Shown here one piece after another: positions 32,625 to 42,215 of a DNA stretch of 64,000 bases (positions within the stretch are counted from its first letter, which is position 1; every line of letters begins with the position of its first letter). Source of the stretch: UMGS1649 sp045611765 (lineage in GTDB: Bacteria > Bacillota > Clostridia > TANB77 > CAG-465); contig JAZKXT010000007.1 of assembly GCA_045611765.1 (NCBI GenBank), positions 46,866 through 110,865 of the forward strand, in the 5' to 3' direction. The notes below the pieces were generated by a model. The model saw only the letters and a list, made by a program, of their open reading frames with translations. It had not been told where the DNA came from and did not search any database. Made by a program: the position numbers and the translations under genes.

Positions 32625-33164
32625 ATGAAGAATTTAGAACAATCGTATGACCTTTCGTTTTTGTCGGCCGAAGACTTCTATAAAAAGAGTTTGCCAAATC
32701 AGCGGAGGTATATAAACGAACAAATCAGAAGTGCAATGAATACCAGTGGTAATCCCATTATCAAGTTCCCTTTTTTGGTATATGAAAAGATCGTGGAAGA
32801 AATGACGAAACTTGGTTGGATAGAAGTTAGTGAAGACGAAACACATGAAGCGCTAGACGGTTCGATGTTTTATCCACAATTGTTTGAAGATTCAAGCAAG
32901 AGTTTTACGACAGATAACCCAAACGCGGAATTTGTTTCGGCTGAAGAATACTATAATAAAACGCTTGAAAAACAAGCTATGGATATCTCGGTCGCTATTG
33001 ATTCAGCTGCAAAAAATGGTGAGCCTGAAATTAAACTTCAATATCAAGCGTATCCTATTGTTAAAGAATTTATGGAATCGCAAGGCTGGGAACATGAAAT
33101 TTGGTTCCCCGACTCAAATAAAGAACAGCCTTGTTCTTTGTTCTATCCACAGTGTGGTTACTAA
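32625..33164 (+). CDS. Unknown protein with two tandem homologous halves
   Basis: 179 residues from ATG 32625 (TTGGAGGATG upstream). About 80 residues are repeated: half 1 has FLSAEDFYKKSLPNQRRYI ... IIKFPFLVYEKIVEEMTKLGW ... GSMFYPQ; half 2 has FVSAEEYYNKTLEKQAMDI ... EIKLQYQAYPIVKEFMESQGW ... SLFYPQ. No signal peptide or membrane helix. Codon use looks richer in G+C-ending codons than neighbours. Family not recognised; position after spoIIID may or may not imply sporulation. A perfect terminator follows. Confidence 0.75.
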   Translation: MKNLEQSYDLSFLSAEDFYKKSLPNQRRYINEQIRSAMNTSGNPIIKFPFLVYEKIVEEMTKLGWIEVSEDETHEALDGSMFYPQLFEDSSKSFTTDNPNAEFVSAEEYYNKTLEKQAMDISVAIDSAAKNGEPEIKLQYQAYPIVKEFMESQGWEHEIWFPDSNKEQPCSLFYPQCGY

Positions 33165-33168
33165 TATT

Positions 33169-33206
33169 TTGCAGAGAGACAAAAGTCTCTCTGCAATTTT
33201 TCTTTA
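33169..33206 (+). terminator. Perfect rho-independent terminator
   Basis: TTGCAGAGAGAC (33169-33180), loop AAAA, exact complement (33185-33196), then TTTTTCTTTATTT. Confidence 0.92.
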
Positions 33207-33248
33207 TTTATAGTTAAGTTTTTCTATGTATTTTAACTTCTTTTTTCA

Positions 33249-33277
33249 TTGACAAAAATGAGTATAGAAGGTATACT
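33249..33277 (+). promoter_or_regulatory. Promoter of the DUF6873-pcrA operon
   Basis: TTGACA at 33249-33254, 17 bases, TATACT at 33272-33277. Confidence 0.8.
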
Positions 33278-33294
33278 TTTACCAAGGTGATTTT

Positions 33295-34038
33295 GTGACA
33301 AAATATGCAGTTGTAGATTTCAGGATGAGGAAAATTGAAAAGGAATATATAAAGTCGTTAGGCTATGAAATAATAGAAAATGGATTTAATTTAAATACGT
33401 ATGATGAGATAGCAGCACATGTAGATATATATTATTTAAAGGTGGGAGATATGGTGTTTTCTGCACCTGAGAAAAAAGGATTAGTACCTTTTACTACAGT
33501 GAGTTGTACTACTCCTATAGGAGCACAGTACCCAATGGATATTCCGTACAATGTATGTGTTGTAGGAAATAACGCAATTCATAACTTTAAATATACAGAC
33601 AATATTGTAAAATTCTATTTAGAAAGACATGGATATAATTTAATAGATGTAGAGCAAGGCTATGCTAATTGTAGCACTTGTGTTGTGGATGACAATTCTT
33701 GTATTACATCAGATATTGGAATTGCTAAAGCTTTAATGGATGCTAGTATAGATACGTTATATGTGCATGAACCAGATATTAAATTAAAGAAGAGACTTAG
33801 TGACGTGTTTAAAGATGAGTCTCGCATGAGCTTTGTGGATTCTAAAATGCAAGGCTTTATTGGAGGTGCAATGGCACGTCTTGGAGATACAGTTGTCTTA
33901 TTCGGAGACGTACAAAATTTAGTTAATGGAACTAAAATACAGAGATTTATAGAAAAGAAAGGGTTAAAATTCCATCATTTTGAGGGGTTAGATGTAGTAG
34001 ATTATGGTGGAGTTCTAGAGGTTATAATAGATGAGTAG
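33295..34038 (+). CDS. DUF6873-like protein
   Basis: 247 residues from GTG 33295 with AAGGTGA upstream. The fold looks like a repeated alpha/beta unit; conserved stretches are YAVVDFRMRKIEKEYI, YPMDIPYNVCVVGN, NCSTCVVDDNSCITSD and FIGGAMARLGDTVVLFGD. Related proteins precede pcrA in many Clostridia and are described as having an amidinotransferase-type (GME) fold; a catalytic role is not shown. Its end overlaps pcrA by 8 bases, so the two are translationally coupled. Confidence 0.8.
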   Translation: MTKYAVVDFRMRKIEKEYIKSLGYEIIENGFNLNTYDEIAAHVDIYYLKVGDMVFSAPEKKGLVPFTTVSCTTPIGAQYPMDIPYNVCVVGNNAIHNFKYTDNIVKFYLERHGYNLIDVEQGYANCSTCVVDDNSCITSDIGIAKALMDASIDTLYVHEPDIKLKKRLSDVFKDESRMSFVDSKMQGFIGGAMARLGDTVVLFGDVQNLVNGTKIQRFIEKKGLKFHHFEGLDVVDYGGVLEVIIDE

Positions 34039-36388
34039 TTTGTTAGATGGATTAAACGACGTGCAAAAGGAAGCGGCGTCGTATACAGATGGTCCACTTT
34101 TAATACTTGCAGGTGCAGGAAGTGGAAAAACTAGAGTGTTAACGTACAGGATTGCGTATCTATTGGAACAAGGAATATGCAGACCTTGGGAAATTCTTGC
34201 TATTACTTTTACAAACAAAGCAGCAAAAGAAATGAAAGAAAGAGTAGAAGGTTTAGTAGGTGAAGACGCAAAGGATATATGGCTTGGAACATTCCATAGC
34301 ATATGTGTAAGAATTTTAAAAAGGGAAATAGAATGTTTAGGATACACAAGAGATTTTAACATACTAGATGAACTAGATAAACAAAAAGTACTAAAAGAAA
34401 TAATGAAGAAAATGGATATAGACGAAAAGACTTATGCTGTAAGTTATATAGTAAGTGAAATAAGCAAGGCAAAAGATGTGTTAAAAGGTCCAGAAATATA
34501 TATTAAAGAAAGTATTGGAGACTACAGAAAAGAAACAATTGGTAAAGTGTACAGTGAATACCAAAGGACTTTGAAAGCTAACAACTCGCTAGACTTTGAT
34601 GATATTCTATGTTTAACAGTAGAAGTGTTTAAACAAAATCCAGACAGGCTTATGTATTACCAAAATAAATTTAAACACATTCTAGTAGATGAGTATCAAG
34701 ATACAAACCATGTTCAGTTTATACTAATTAGCATGCTTGCAAGTGCGCACGGAAATATTTGTGTTGTGGGTGATGAATCTCAAAGTATATATGCATTCCG
34801 TGGAGCAGATATATCTAACATACTAGATTTTGAAAAAGAATACGACCAAGCAAAAATTATAAAGCTCGAACAAAATTATAGAAGTACAAAAACGATACTT
34901 AATGCAGCCAATGCAGTTATAAATAACAATACTTCTAAAATAGAAAAGAATCTTTGGACAGAAAATGACGAAGGTGAAAAAATTAAGTATTTTACTTCTA
35001 AAAATGAATACGAAGAAGTAGATTATATAGTAGATAAGATAGATGCAATGTGTAGAACTGGAAAATACACATATAAAGATTTTGCACTTTTATATAGAAC
35101 AAATGCACAAAGCCGTGTAATTGAAGACGTATTTATGCGTGCTGGTACACCATACAAACTTATTGGTGGAACAAAGTTCTATTCTAGAAAAGAAATTAAA
35201 GATATGGTAGCGTATCTAAAACTAATAAATAACTTAAAAGATAATGTCTCTTTAACTAGAATAATTAATGAACCTAAAAGAGGAATTGGAGATACTTCTG
35301 TAGATAGAGTAAGGGATAGAGCTGAAGAAAGTGGCATAAGCATATTTGAATATATTTCAGAGTTTGGTAACATAGCTGAACTTAGATGTGCAGGCGCAAT
35401 TTCAGGCTTTGTAAAACTTATCTCGGATTTAAATGCTATGAAAGACGAACTAACTCCATCGGAACTTATGAAAAAAGTGTTAGAACTAACTGGTTATGAA
35501 GCAGAACTTATGAAAGAAAAGAATGCTGAAAATGAATCAAGACTAGAAAATATTTATGAGTTTATTGGTGTGGCGAAAGAATTTGAAGAGGAAGAAGCTG
35601 AAAATAGTTTGGCAGATTTCTTAGATAGCATTGCTCTTGTTGCAGACGTAGATAATTTAGAAGAGGGAACAGAAGCAGTAACTCTAATGACTATGCATAA
35701 TGCAAAAGGATTAGAATACCCAGTTGTATTTATAGTAGGTTTAGAAGAGGGATTATTCCCTTCTAAACGTTCGTTAGATGAAGATAGTGGTATTGAGGAA
35801 GAAAGAAGACTTTGCTATGTTGCAATAACACGTGCAAAGCAAGAATTATTCTTAACAAATGCGCGTCAAAGAACAATGTATGGTATGACAACAACTACAA
35901 TACCATCTCGTTTTACAGAAGAAATACCAAACGAATATCTAGACGAATCAGCAAGAGAAAATCTAGAACTAGGTAGAAGAAAACAAGAAAAATATACAGA
36001 TAATGAATATGCTAAAGTTGAGAGTTGGTTGTCTAATACATTAAATTCTATGGATAGAGATAGTGACTATTCATATTCTGACTCATACAATTCGTCATAT
36101 GGTAATTCATATAATTCGTATGGAAGAAAAGCTGGTGCTAGCGTAAGTAGTTCGGTAGGAATAGATGCATCAAGTTTCTTGAGGAATATGAATATATCAA
36201 GTGTGGTTAAAAACGAAGGAGCTTCTGAAGTTAAAACTGGAGATAAAGTTAAACATAAAAAGTTCGGAATAGGAATAGTAAAAAATATCAATTCTGATGA
36301 CGATATGATAGTTGCAGAAATAAACTTTGAAAAGTTTGGAATGAAACGTTTAATTGTAACAGGAACTACATTAGAAGTTATTGGTTAA
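34031..36388 (+). CDS. pcrA: ATP-dependent DNA helicase PcrA (UvrD/Rep family)
   Basis: 785 residues, SF1A helicase. Walker A ILAGAGSGKTRVL, Q motif DGLNDVQKEA, motif II LVDEYQDTN, motif III VVGDESQSIYAFRGA, motif IV NYRSTKTIL, TMHNAKGLEYPVVFIVG and motif VI RRLCYVAITRAKQ. The C-terminal Ser/Tyr-rich linker leads to a small Tudor-like domain (GDKVKHKKFGIGIVKNI) that binds RNA polymerase in PcrA. It unwinds DNA in repair and removes stalled complexes. Confidence 0.96.
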   Translation: MSSLLDGLNDVQKEAASYTDGPLLILAGAGSGKTRVLTYRIAYLLEQGICRPWEILAITFTNKAAKEMKERVEGLVGEDAKDIWLGTFHSICVRILKREIECLGYTRDFNILDELDKQKVLKEIMKKMDIDEKTYAVSYIVSEISKAKDVLKGPEIYIKESIGDYRKETIGKVYSEYQRTLKANNSLDFDDILCLTVEVFKQNPDRLMYYQNKFKHILVDEYQDTNHVQFILISMLASAHGNICVVGDESQSIYAFRGADISNILDFEKEYDQAKIIKLEQNYRSTKTILNAANAVINNNTSKIEKNLWTENDEGEKIKYFTSKNEYEEVDYIVDKIDAMCRTGKYTYKDFALLYRTNAQSRVIEDVFMRAGTPYKLIGGTKFYSRKEIKDMVAYLKLINNLKDNVSLTRIINEPKRGIGDTSVDRVRDRAEESGISIFEYISEFGNIAELRCAGAISGFVKLISDLNAMKDELTPSELMKKVLELTGYEAELMKEKNAENESRLENIYEFIGVAKEFEEEEAENSLADFLDSIALVADVDNLEEGTEAVTLMTMHNAKGLEYPVVFIVGLEEGLFPSKRSLDEDSGIEEERRLCYVAITRAKQELFLTNARQRTMYGMTTTTIPSRFTEEIPNEYLDESARENLELGRRKQEKYTDNEYAKVESWLSNTLNSMDRDSDYSYSDSYNSSYGNSYNSYGRKAGASVSSSVGIDASSFLRNMNISSVVKNEGASEVKTGDKVKHKKFGIGIVKNINSDDDMIVAEINFEKFGMKRLIVTGTTLEVIG

Positions 36389-36423
36389 TAATATTGATTG
36401 GTTGATGGAAAGAGGGTATATAA

Positions 36424-37458
36424 ATGAATGTTGTAGTTTTATGTGGTGGAACAAGTACGGAAAGAGACGTATCAATATCTTCAGGTACACTAGTATGTAA
36501 GGCGTTAGAAAGCCGAGGATATAATACTGTGCTTCTAGATGTTTATTTAGGAATAGATAGTTTTTCTAAAGATTCAGTGTTTAGTTTAGGAGAACGAGGA
36601 CTTAAAATTAAAGCAGGTGTTGGTGAAAGTGAACCAGATATATCTAAAATAAAAGAAATGAGGAAAAGTCCCGAGGTGTTCTTTGGACCGAACGTATTGG
36701 ATATATGTAGGCTAGCAGATATTGTATATATAGCATTACATGGAGAAAATGGAGAGAATGGTAAAGTACAAGCGACATTCGATTTATTAGGTATAAAGTA
36801 TACTGGTACAGGTTATGAAGGAAGTTTACTCGGAATGAGTAAAGATTTAACACGTAAGGTATTAATACCAAGTGGTGTTAATATGGCAAAAGGAATCACT
36901 TTATATAAAGAGGATAGTTATGAAAATGTAAAAGATAAATTGTTTGTACCGGCGGTAGTAAAACCTGCAAATGGTGGGTCTAGTATAGGTGTGGCAATTG
37001 TACATAACGAGGATGATTTAAAGGCCGCTATAGAGACTGCAAAACAGTATGATGATATAGTAGTTATAGAAGAATATATAAAAGGTAGGGAGTTTTCAAT
37101 CGGGGTAATAGACGGTAAAGCTTTACCAATAATTGAAATAATACCAAAACAAGGTTTTTATGATTACAAGAATAAATACCAAGCGGGACTTACAGAAGAA
37201 GTGTGCCCGGCAAACTTAGATAGTGTAAATACTCTAAAAATGCAAAGCTTAGCAGAAAAAGCATACAAAGCATTAGGCCTTAATGTATATTCGAGAATAG
37301 ATTTTATATTATCTGAGACAAATGATCCATATTGTTTAGAAGCGAATACACTGCCTGGTATGACACCAACAAGTTTGCTTCCACAAGAAGCGGCGCAGGT
37401 AGGAATGTCATATGAAGATTTATGTGAAAAAATAATAGAATTATCTTTAAATAAATAG
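36424..37458 (+). CDS. ddl: D-alanine--D-alanine ligase
   Basis: 344 residues, ATP-grasp. N-terminal VVLCGGTSTERDVSISSG, IALHGENGENGKVQ, KPANGGSSIGV, VIEEYIKGREFSIGV and the metal-binding EANTLPGMTPTSLLPQ. It makes the D-Ala-D-Ala dipeptide used by MurF, whose gene follows 49 bases later. Confidence 0.96.
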   Translation: MNVVVLCGGTSTERDVSISSGTLVCKALESRGYNTVLLDVYLGIDSFSKDSVFSLGERGLKIKAGVGESEPDISKIKEMRKSPEVFFGPNVLDICRLADIVYIALHGENGENGKVQATFDLLGIKYTGTGYEGSLLGMSKDLTRKVLIPSGVNMAKGITLYKEDSYENVKDKLFVPAVVKPANGGSSIGVAIVHNEDDLKAAIETAKQYDDIVVIEEYIKGREFSIGVIDGKALPIIEIIPKQGFYDYKNKYQAGLTEEVCPANLDSVNTLKMQSLAEKAYKALGLNVYSRIDFILSETNDPYCLEANTLPGMTPTSLLPQEAAQVGMSYEDLCEKIIELSLNK

Positions 37459-37507
37459 TATAATAATGATTAAGAGATAATGTTAGTTGTAATACATGGA
37501 GGATGCT

Positions 37508-38887
37508 ATGGAAGCTATAAAATTAGATGATGTTATAAAAGCGGTAGAAGGAACGGTTTTAAGTGGAAATGTAGAGAATAAGCAAATACTGTCTGTTGCA
37601 ACAGACAGTAGAGAAAATATACCACAAGGATTATTTATTGCCATAAAAGGTGAAAATGTAGATGGGCATATGTATATTGAATGTGCAGCAAGAAATGGGG
37701 CCATAGCTACTTTAGTGAGTGATGAACAAGATACATATATAGATGAAATTGTGTATATTAAAGTAGAGGACACAATAAAAGGATTGCAAGATTTGGCTTC
37801 ATGGTATAGAAGTCAATTTAACATACCAGTTGTAGCAATAACAGGAAGCGTGGGTAAAACTACAACCAAAGACATGGTATCTTCTGTGCTTGGGAGAAAA
37901 TATAACGTGTTAAAAACACAAGGTAATTTCAATAGTGATATTGGTGCTCCAATGACAGTCTTAGGACTTAATAAATCACATGAAATAGCAGTAATAGAAA
38001 TGGGAATGGACCATTTAAGACAAATAGCGGGTATAAGTAGAATAGTAAAACCAGATACGGCAGTTATAACAAATGTTGGAGTGGCGCACCTTGAGTATTT
38101 GAAAACAAGAGAAAACATATTAAAAGCAAAATGCGAAGTATTTGAAAATATGGATGAAAACACAGGCATTGCTATTTTAAATAAAGATAATGATATGTTA
38201 TCTACTGTAGACAACAATTTTAAAAAAGTATGGTTTGGAAAAGAGAATAATGCAGACATATTTGTTAAAAATGTTCAAGTAGATTATACAGACGGAGTTA
38301 TTAAAGCAGAGGCATATGTTAAAAATATAAAATACAACTTAATAATTCCGGGATTGAGTGAACATTTAGTGTATTCTGCAATGGCAGCTATAGCGGTGGG
38401 ATTAAGATATAATATGACAGTAGAAGAAACTTTACAAGGGGTTTTAGACTATACTCATACAAAAATGAGAATGGATATATATAAATTAGAAGATAATATT
38501 TTGGTTATAGACGATACATATAATGCGAATCCAGATTCAATGAAATCTTTAATAGACACAGTAAAAAGAGGAAATAAAGAAAATAAAATATTAATACTTG
38601 GAGACATGTTTGAGCTTGGAGAAAACAGCATAGAACTACACAAGCAAGTTCTAGAATATGCTATAAATGCCAGGGCAACCAAAATTGTTGTTACAGGGGA
38701 AAACATGAAAAAAGCAGCAAATGAAATGAAAAATGATGTAATAATGGTATACGATAATAAAGAGGAATTAATAGAAGATATAGATAAAATAATAGAAAAA
38801 AATAGCATTGTTGCACTAAAAGCATCTAGAGGAATGAAGTTTGAAAATATAACTGAAAAAATCCTTGAAAAATACAAAGCTTTGTGA
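37508..38887 (+). CDS. murF: UDP-MurNAc-tripeptide--D-alanyl-D-alanine ligase
   Basis: 459 residues from ATG 37508; TGGAGG 5 bases before it decides against the ATG at 37496. ATP loop AITGSVGKTTTKDMV, TQGNFNSDIGAP, EMGMDHLRQI, then DDTYNANPDSMK and LGDMFELG. It attaches D-Ala-D-Ala to complete the cytoplasmic pentapeptide precursor. Confidence 0.95.
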   Translation: MEAIKLDDVIKAVEGTVLSGNVENKQILSVATDSRENIPQGLFIAIKGENVDGHMYIECAARNGAIATLVSDEQDTYIDEIVYIKVEDTIKGLQDLASWYRSQFNIPVVAITGSVGKTTTKDMVSSVLGRKYNVLKTQGNFNSDIGAPMTVLGLNKSHEIAVIEMGMDHLRQIAGISRIVKPDTAVITNVGVAHLEYLKTRENILKAKCEVFENMDENTGIAILNKDNDMLSTVDNNFKKVWFGKENNADIFVKNVQVDYTDGVIKAEAYVKNIKYNLIIPGLSEHLVYSAMAAIAVGLRYNMTVEETLQGVLDYTHTKMRMDIYKLEDNILVIDDTYNANPDSMKSLIDTVKRGNKENKILILGDMFELGENSIELHKQVLEYAINARATKIVVTGENMKKAANEMKNDVIMVYDNKEELIEDIDKIIEKNSIVALKASRGMKFENITEKILEKYKAL

Positions 38888-38917
38888 TATAAACAGTGTA
38901 AATGGTGGAGGAAATAT

Positions 38918-39418
38918 ATGGATTTTAAAGATAAAGTAAAAGATGTATGGGAAAAGGCAGGAGATGTTGCTGAAAAAACATATAAAACAGTGGCAGATAA
39001 ATCTAATAGACTTGTAGAAGAAGCTAAACTTAAAATAAAGGTGAGCGATACAGAAGCTGAAATTACAGGAATGCTTCAAGATATCGGAATTAAAGTTTAC
39101 GAGAAATATAAGAGTGGAGAAGCTCTAGAAAAAGAGCTTGCTAAAGACTGCAAAGCAATAGAAAAACTATATAAAGATATAGAAAAAATGGACATTAAAT
39201 CACTGTATCTTAAGGACTTGAGAGTATGTGAAGCATGTTCAGAAACAATAGGAATTGCTAATAAATTTTGCCCTACTTGTGGAGCCAAGCAAAAGAAAGT
39301 AAGAATTCCGGAAGAAAAGAAAGAACAAGTAGTAACAGAAAAAGTTTGCCCTGATTGTGCAACAGTTCATGGCGTAGAAGTAAACTTTTGTACAATGTGT
39401 GGACGTAAATTTGAATAG
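38918..39418 (+). CDS. Coiled-coil protein with two C-terminal zinc ribbons
   Basis: 166 residues. Residues 1-95 form an amphipathic helix (KDKVKDVWEKAGDVAEKTYK and on). Two zinc ribbons follow: CEACSETIGIANKFCPTCG and CPDCATVHGVEVNFCTMCG, four Cys each. Such proteins probably mediate binding at membranes or to partners; no defined function. It lies 30 bases after murF and 9 bases before ftsY. Confidence 0.78.
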   Translation: MDFKDKVKDVWEKAGDVAEKTYKTVADKSNRLVEEAKLKIKVSDTEAEITGMLQDIGIKVYEKYKSGEALEKELAKDCKAIEKLYKDIEKMDIKSLYLKDLRVCEACSETIGIANKFCPTCGAKQKKVRIPEEKKEQVVTEKVCPDCATVHGVEVNFCTMCGRKFE

Positions 39419-39427
39419 GAGATTTAC

Positions 39428-40318
39428 ATGATATTTTCAAAAATAAAAGAAGCATTTACAAATAAATTCAATGAGATTTTTAGGTCTAATGAAGAGATAG
39501 AGGATATATTAGACGAGATAGAAGAGCTTTTAATATTATCTGATGTAGGGATGAAAACCACGTCAGATATTTGTGCTTCCTTAAGAAAGAAGCTTAAATC
39601 TGAGCAAGATACTTCTAAGGAAAATATAATTAGGCTTCTAAAAGAAGAAATGGTAGAAATTTTAACTGCCCAAAATGACGAACAAAGGGAAAGTGCAGAT
39701 AACTACAAAGATAAACACGTAATACTAGTTGTTGGTGTAAATGGTGTTGGCAAAACAACATCAATAGCTAAACTTTCTAACATATATAAAAAGCATGGGA
39801 ATAAGGTATTGCTTGCAGCAGGAGATACTTTTAGAGCTGGAGCAAGAGAACAGTTAGAATTATGGGCAGAAGTTGCCGGAGTGGAGTGTGTATCTGGCGT
39901 TGATGGACAAGACCCATCTTCAGTTATATTTGATGCATCTAAAAAATTTGCAAACGGAGAGTATAACACTCTTATTTGTGATACGGCTGGCCGCTTACAT
40001 AATAAAAAGAATTTAATGGATGAGATAGAAAAAATAAAAAGAACCGTAGATAAAAATTTACCAGATATACACGTAGAAGTGCTAATGGTAATAGATGCTA
40101 CAACTGGACAAAATGCAGTAGAACAAGCAAAAGCGTTTTATGATAGAACAAGTGTTGATGGAATAATATTAACTAAGCTTGATTCTAGTGCAAAAGGTGG
40201 AGTAGTATTTGGAATAATAAACGAGTTAAATATACCTATTAAATATATTGGTATAGGGGAAAAAATAGATGATATAAAAGAATTTAATCCAAATGAATTT
40301 GTTGATTCTATAATATAA
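39428..40318 (+). CDS. ftsY: SRP receptor FtsY
   Basis: 296 residues, a short NG-only FtsY without the acidic A domain, as usual in Firmicutes. N domain FTNKFNEIF ... ILDEIEELLILSDVG, P-loop GVNGVGKTTSIAK, DTFRAGAREQLE, DTAGRLHNK, TKLDSSAKGG and the final GIGEKIDDIKEFNP. It receives Ffh-bound ribosomes at the membrane. Confidence 0.97.
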   Translation: MIFSKIKEAFTNKFNEIFRSNEEIEDILDEIEELLILSDVGMKTTSDICASLRKKLKSEQDTSKENIIRLLKEEMVEILTAQNDEQRESADNYKDKHVILVVGVNGVGKTTSIAKLSNIYKKHGNKVLLAAGDTFRAGAREQLELWAEVAGVECVSGVDGQDPSSVIFDASKKFANGEYNTLICDTAGRLHNKKNLMDEIEKIKRTVDKNLPDIHVEVLMVIDATTGQNAVEQAKAFYDRTSVDGIILTKLDSSAKGGVVFGIINELNIPIKYIGIGEKIDDIKEFNPNEFVDSII

Positions 40319-40328
40319 GGAGGAAGCA

Positions 40329-41057
40329 ATGAGAATAATACTTATGAGACATGCGTATTGTAAAGGTTTGAAAGAAGGAATAATAAATGGATGGAGAGAT
40401 TATCCTTTGACTCCTAAGGGTAAGATAGAGCCTGTAACTGCAGCCGAGAATATAGTAAAGCTTTTAGGACAGGTAAGAATAGATAAGGCGTACGCCTCAT
40501 ACATATCTAGAACTTATGATACAGCAAAAATATTTACAGAGAAGTTGAAATTTAAAGGCAAAATAAAGCAAGATTTAAGACTAAACGAAAGACACTATGG
40601 TATGTTTCAGGGAATGAATAGAGATGATGCCAGAGCTTTTAAAGAATACAATACATTATCGGATAGTGAAAAACGTTTAGACAACAAACTAGTGCCTGAA
40701 AATAATATAAGACGTACAGCTACATTAAACGAGTATTCTGAAAAGTTGAAAAAACCTGTAAAACAAATAGAAAGTATTATTCCATATTCTGAATCTATAT
40801 TAGATGTAGAGAAAAGAGTTTGTGAGTTTGTAGAAGAACAAATTCTAATTCCTGAAAATGAAAATAAGACAATTGTTATAGTTACACATGCAAATCCTGC
40901 AAAATTAATAGCTAAAAAACTGGAAAATTTATCTTACAAGAAGACGGCCAAATTAAGATTTGCTACTTGTGCTATGAAAATATATGATATGAGATATAAA
41001 AATAATAATTACGAGATAGTTAGTGAATATAACATAAATAAAGAATGGCAAGGGTAA
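40329..41057 (+). CDS. Histidine phosphatase superfamily protein
   Basis: 242 residues. Phosphoglycerate-mutase-like start MRIILMRHAYCKG with the catalytic His in the RHA (not RHG) form, GWRDYPLTPKG, ASYISRTYDTA, ERHYGMFQGMNRDDA and the second catalytic His in VIVTHANPAKL. The order matches cofactor-dependent mutase-like enzymes, so it may be a dPGM-related phosphatase. An independent mutase gene (gpmI) is present at 53.5 kb. Confidence 0.87.
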   Translation: MRIILMRHAYCKGLKEGIINGWRDYPLTPKGKIEPVTAAENIVKLLGQVRIDKAYASYISRTYDTAKIFTEKLKFKGKIKQDLRLNERHYGMFQGMNRDDARAFKEYNTLSDSEKRLDNKLVPENNIRRTATLNEYSEKLKKPVKQIESIIPYSESILDVEKRVCEFVEEQILIPENENKTIVIVTHANPAKLIAKKLENLSYKKTAKLRFATCAMKIYDMRYKNNNYEIVSEYNINKEWQG

Positions 41058-41073
41058 ATGCGGGAGGAGCAAT

Positions 41074-41259
41074 ATGAAGAGACAAAAGAAAGGTATATCA
41101 TTAGTAGTACTAGTTATTACAATAATAGTCACTTATTACGAAACACTCAAAGTCAGTAAAATAGGCAAAGTTCCTCCAAATAATAAAATAGAAATAATTA
41201 AAAAAATGATAAATATAGATAGAGTAGTGGATTTTGAAAGTCTACTACTTTTATTTTAA
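41074..41259 (+). pseudogene. Remnant of a pilin-leader gene
   Basis: 61 codons. The first 18 (MKRQKKGISLVVLVITII) are the leader cassette shared with the genes at 10015, 43188, 43762 and 63723, at DNA level too (AAAGGTATATCATTAGTAGT). The cassette breaks off inside the hydrophobic stretch and unrelated codons follow. A ribosome binding site (GGGAGGAG) is kept, so a short peptide may still be made. I read it as a deletion remnant. Confidence 0.6.
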
Positions 41260-41313
41260 GAACAAATAGAGTATAATAAAGATGCAATAATATTTTGAGA
41301 GTGAGTTGGTTAA

Positions 41314-41685
41314 ATGAAAAATAAAATCGCTTTGATAGTAATTATTGCTTTATTAATAGTTGGCATAGGAATAAGTATAATAGTGAGTTTTGAAAAATAC
41401 TCGACTTTTAATCCAATATCGGCACTGAGTGGAATAATTAAAGTTACCACAACAGAAACAAGGTATGTAGTAATCCAAAAGAAGCCACGGCAAGTAATTA
41501 TAGCAAAATCAACATACGATGATAAAAGTGCTCAAGAACTGCTGGATGAGTATATGGCAGAAAGAGGTTATTATTCAGAAGATGAAAAAAGAATGGGAGC
41601 ATTAATTACCTATAGCAATGGAACAGATAGTCAAACAGTATTCTTCAGAGTAAATGGTTACTATTCAGTATGGGAATGGACTTAA
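41314..41685 (+). CDS. Unknown single-helix membrane protein
   Basis: 123 residues. N-terminal membrane helix (IALIVIIALLIVGIGISIIV), then an extracytoplasmic part with KVTTTETRYVVIQKKPRQVII and a Tyr/Trp-rich end (VNGYYSVWEWT). No lipobox. Not recognised; the region between 41.0 and 44.9 kb is accessory in character. Confidence 0.65.
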   Translation: MKNKIALIVIIALLIVGIGISIIVSFEKYSTFNPISALSGIIKVTTTETRYVVIQKKPRQVIIAKSTYDDKSAQELLDEYMAERGYYSEDEKRMGALITYSNGTDSQTVFFRVNGYYSVWEWT

Positions 41686-41712
41686 TATTATAAACCGAGA
41701 GGGATTGAAGAT

Positions 41713-42198
41713 ATGAAAAAAGGGAAAATGATAATCATAATATTACTAGTTGTTATAGGTGTGTTAATTATCGATACAGCACAGGCATTAATATTCAACA
41801 ATAGTCCAATTATAAGAATCAGAGAAAATTACAATGGTGGCAATTTATATTGTAAGGACAAAGGAATATTAGTAGATACTTATACATGTAGCACAGGAAA
41901 AAAATACACAACATTTAAAGGTGGCTCATATTCTTGTTCAGATTATGAGGTTATACCAATTGATTATATAATAGTAGATACAACGAAAGACATAAAGGAC
42001 TTTGCGTGTGCAGAAGTACTAGAAGAAATATATGAAGATTCTCAATATACTTATTATTTACCTTGCATGAAAAGTAAGTATATAAAAGTCAGATACAATG
42101 GTATAGAAACAACACTTAAAGAGGCTTTAAGGAATGGTATAGTTGAAATAGATAGTCTAGATAAATTTGAAATAGATTATATAAAATATGCAAAGTAA
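41713..42198 (+). CDS. Unknown single-helix membrane protein
   Basis: 161 residues. Helix KMIIIILLVVIGVLIID at residues 4-20, then an extracytoplasmic domain with five Cys (NLYCKDKG, TYTCSTGK, YSCSDYE, DFACAE, LPCMKS), suggesting disulfides. It starts 27 bases after the previous gene, and GAGAGGG lies upstream. Not recognised. Confidence 0.65.
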   Translation: MKKGKMIIIILLVVIGVLIIDTAQALIFNNSPIIRIRENYNGGNLYCKDKGILVDTYTCSTGKKYTTFKGGSYSCSDYEVIPIDYIIVDTTKDIKDFACAEVLEEIYEDSQYTYYLPCMKSKYIKVRYNGIETTLKEALRNGIVEIDSLDKFEIDYIKYAK

Positions 42199-42215
42199 AT
42201 TGAGGGGGAATTAGT

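Noticed and set aside
40329..41057. Second phosphoglycerate mutase of glycolysis
   Set aside because: RHA instead of RHG and unlinked to glycolysis; a general histidine phosphatase call is safer.
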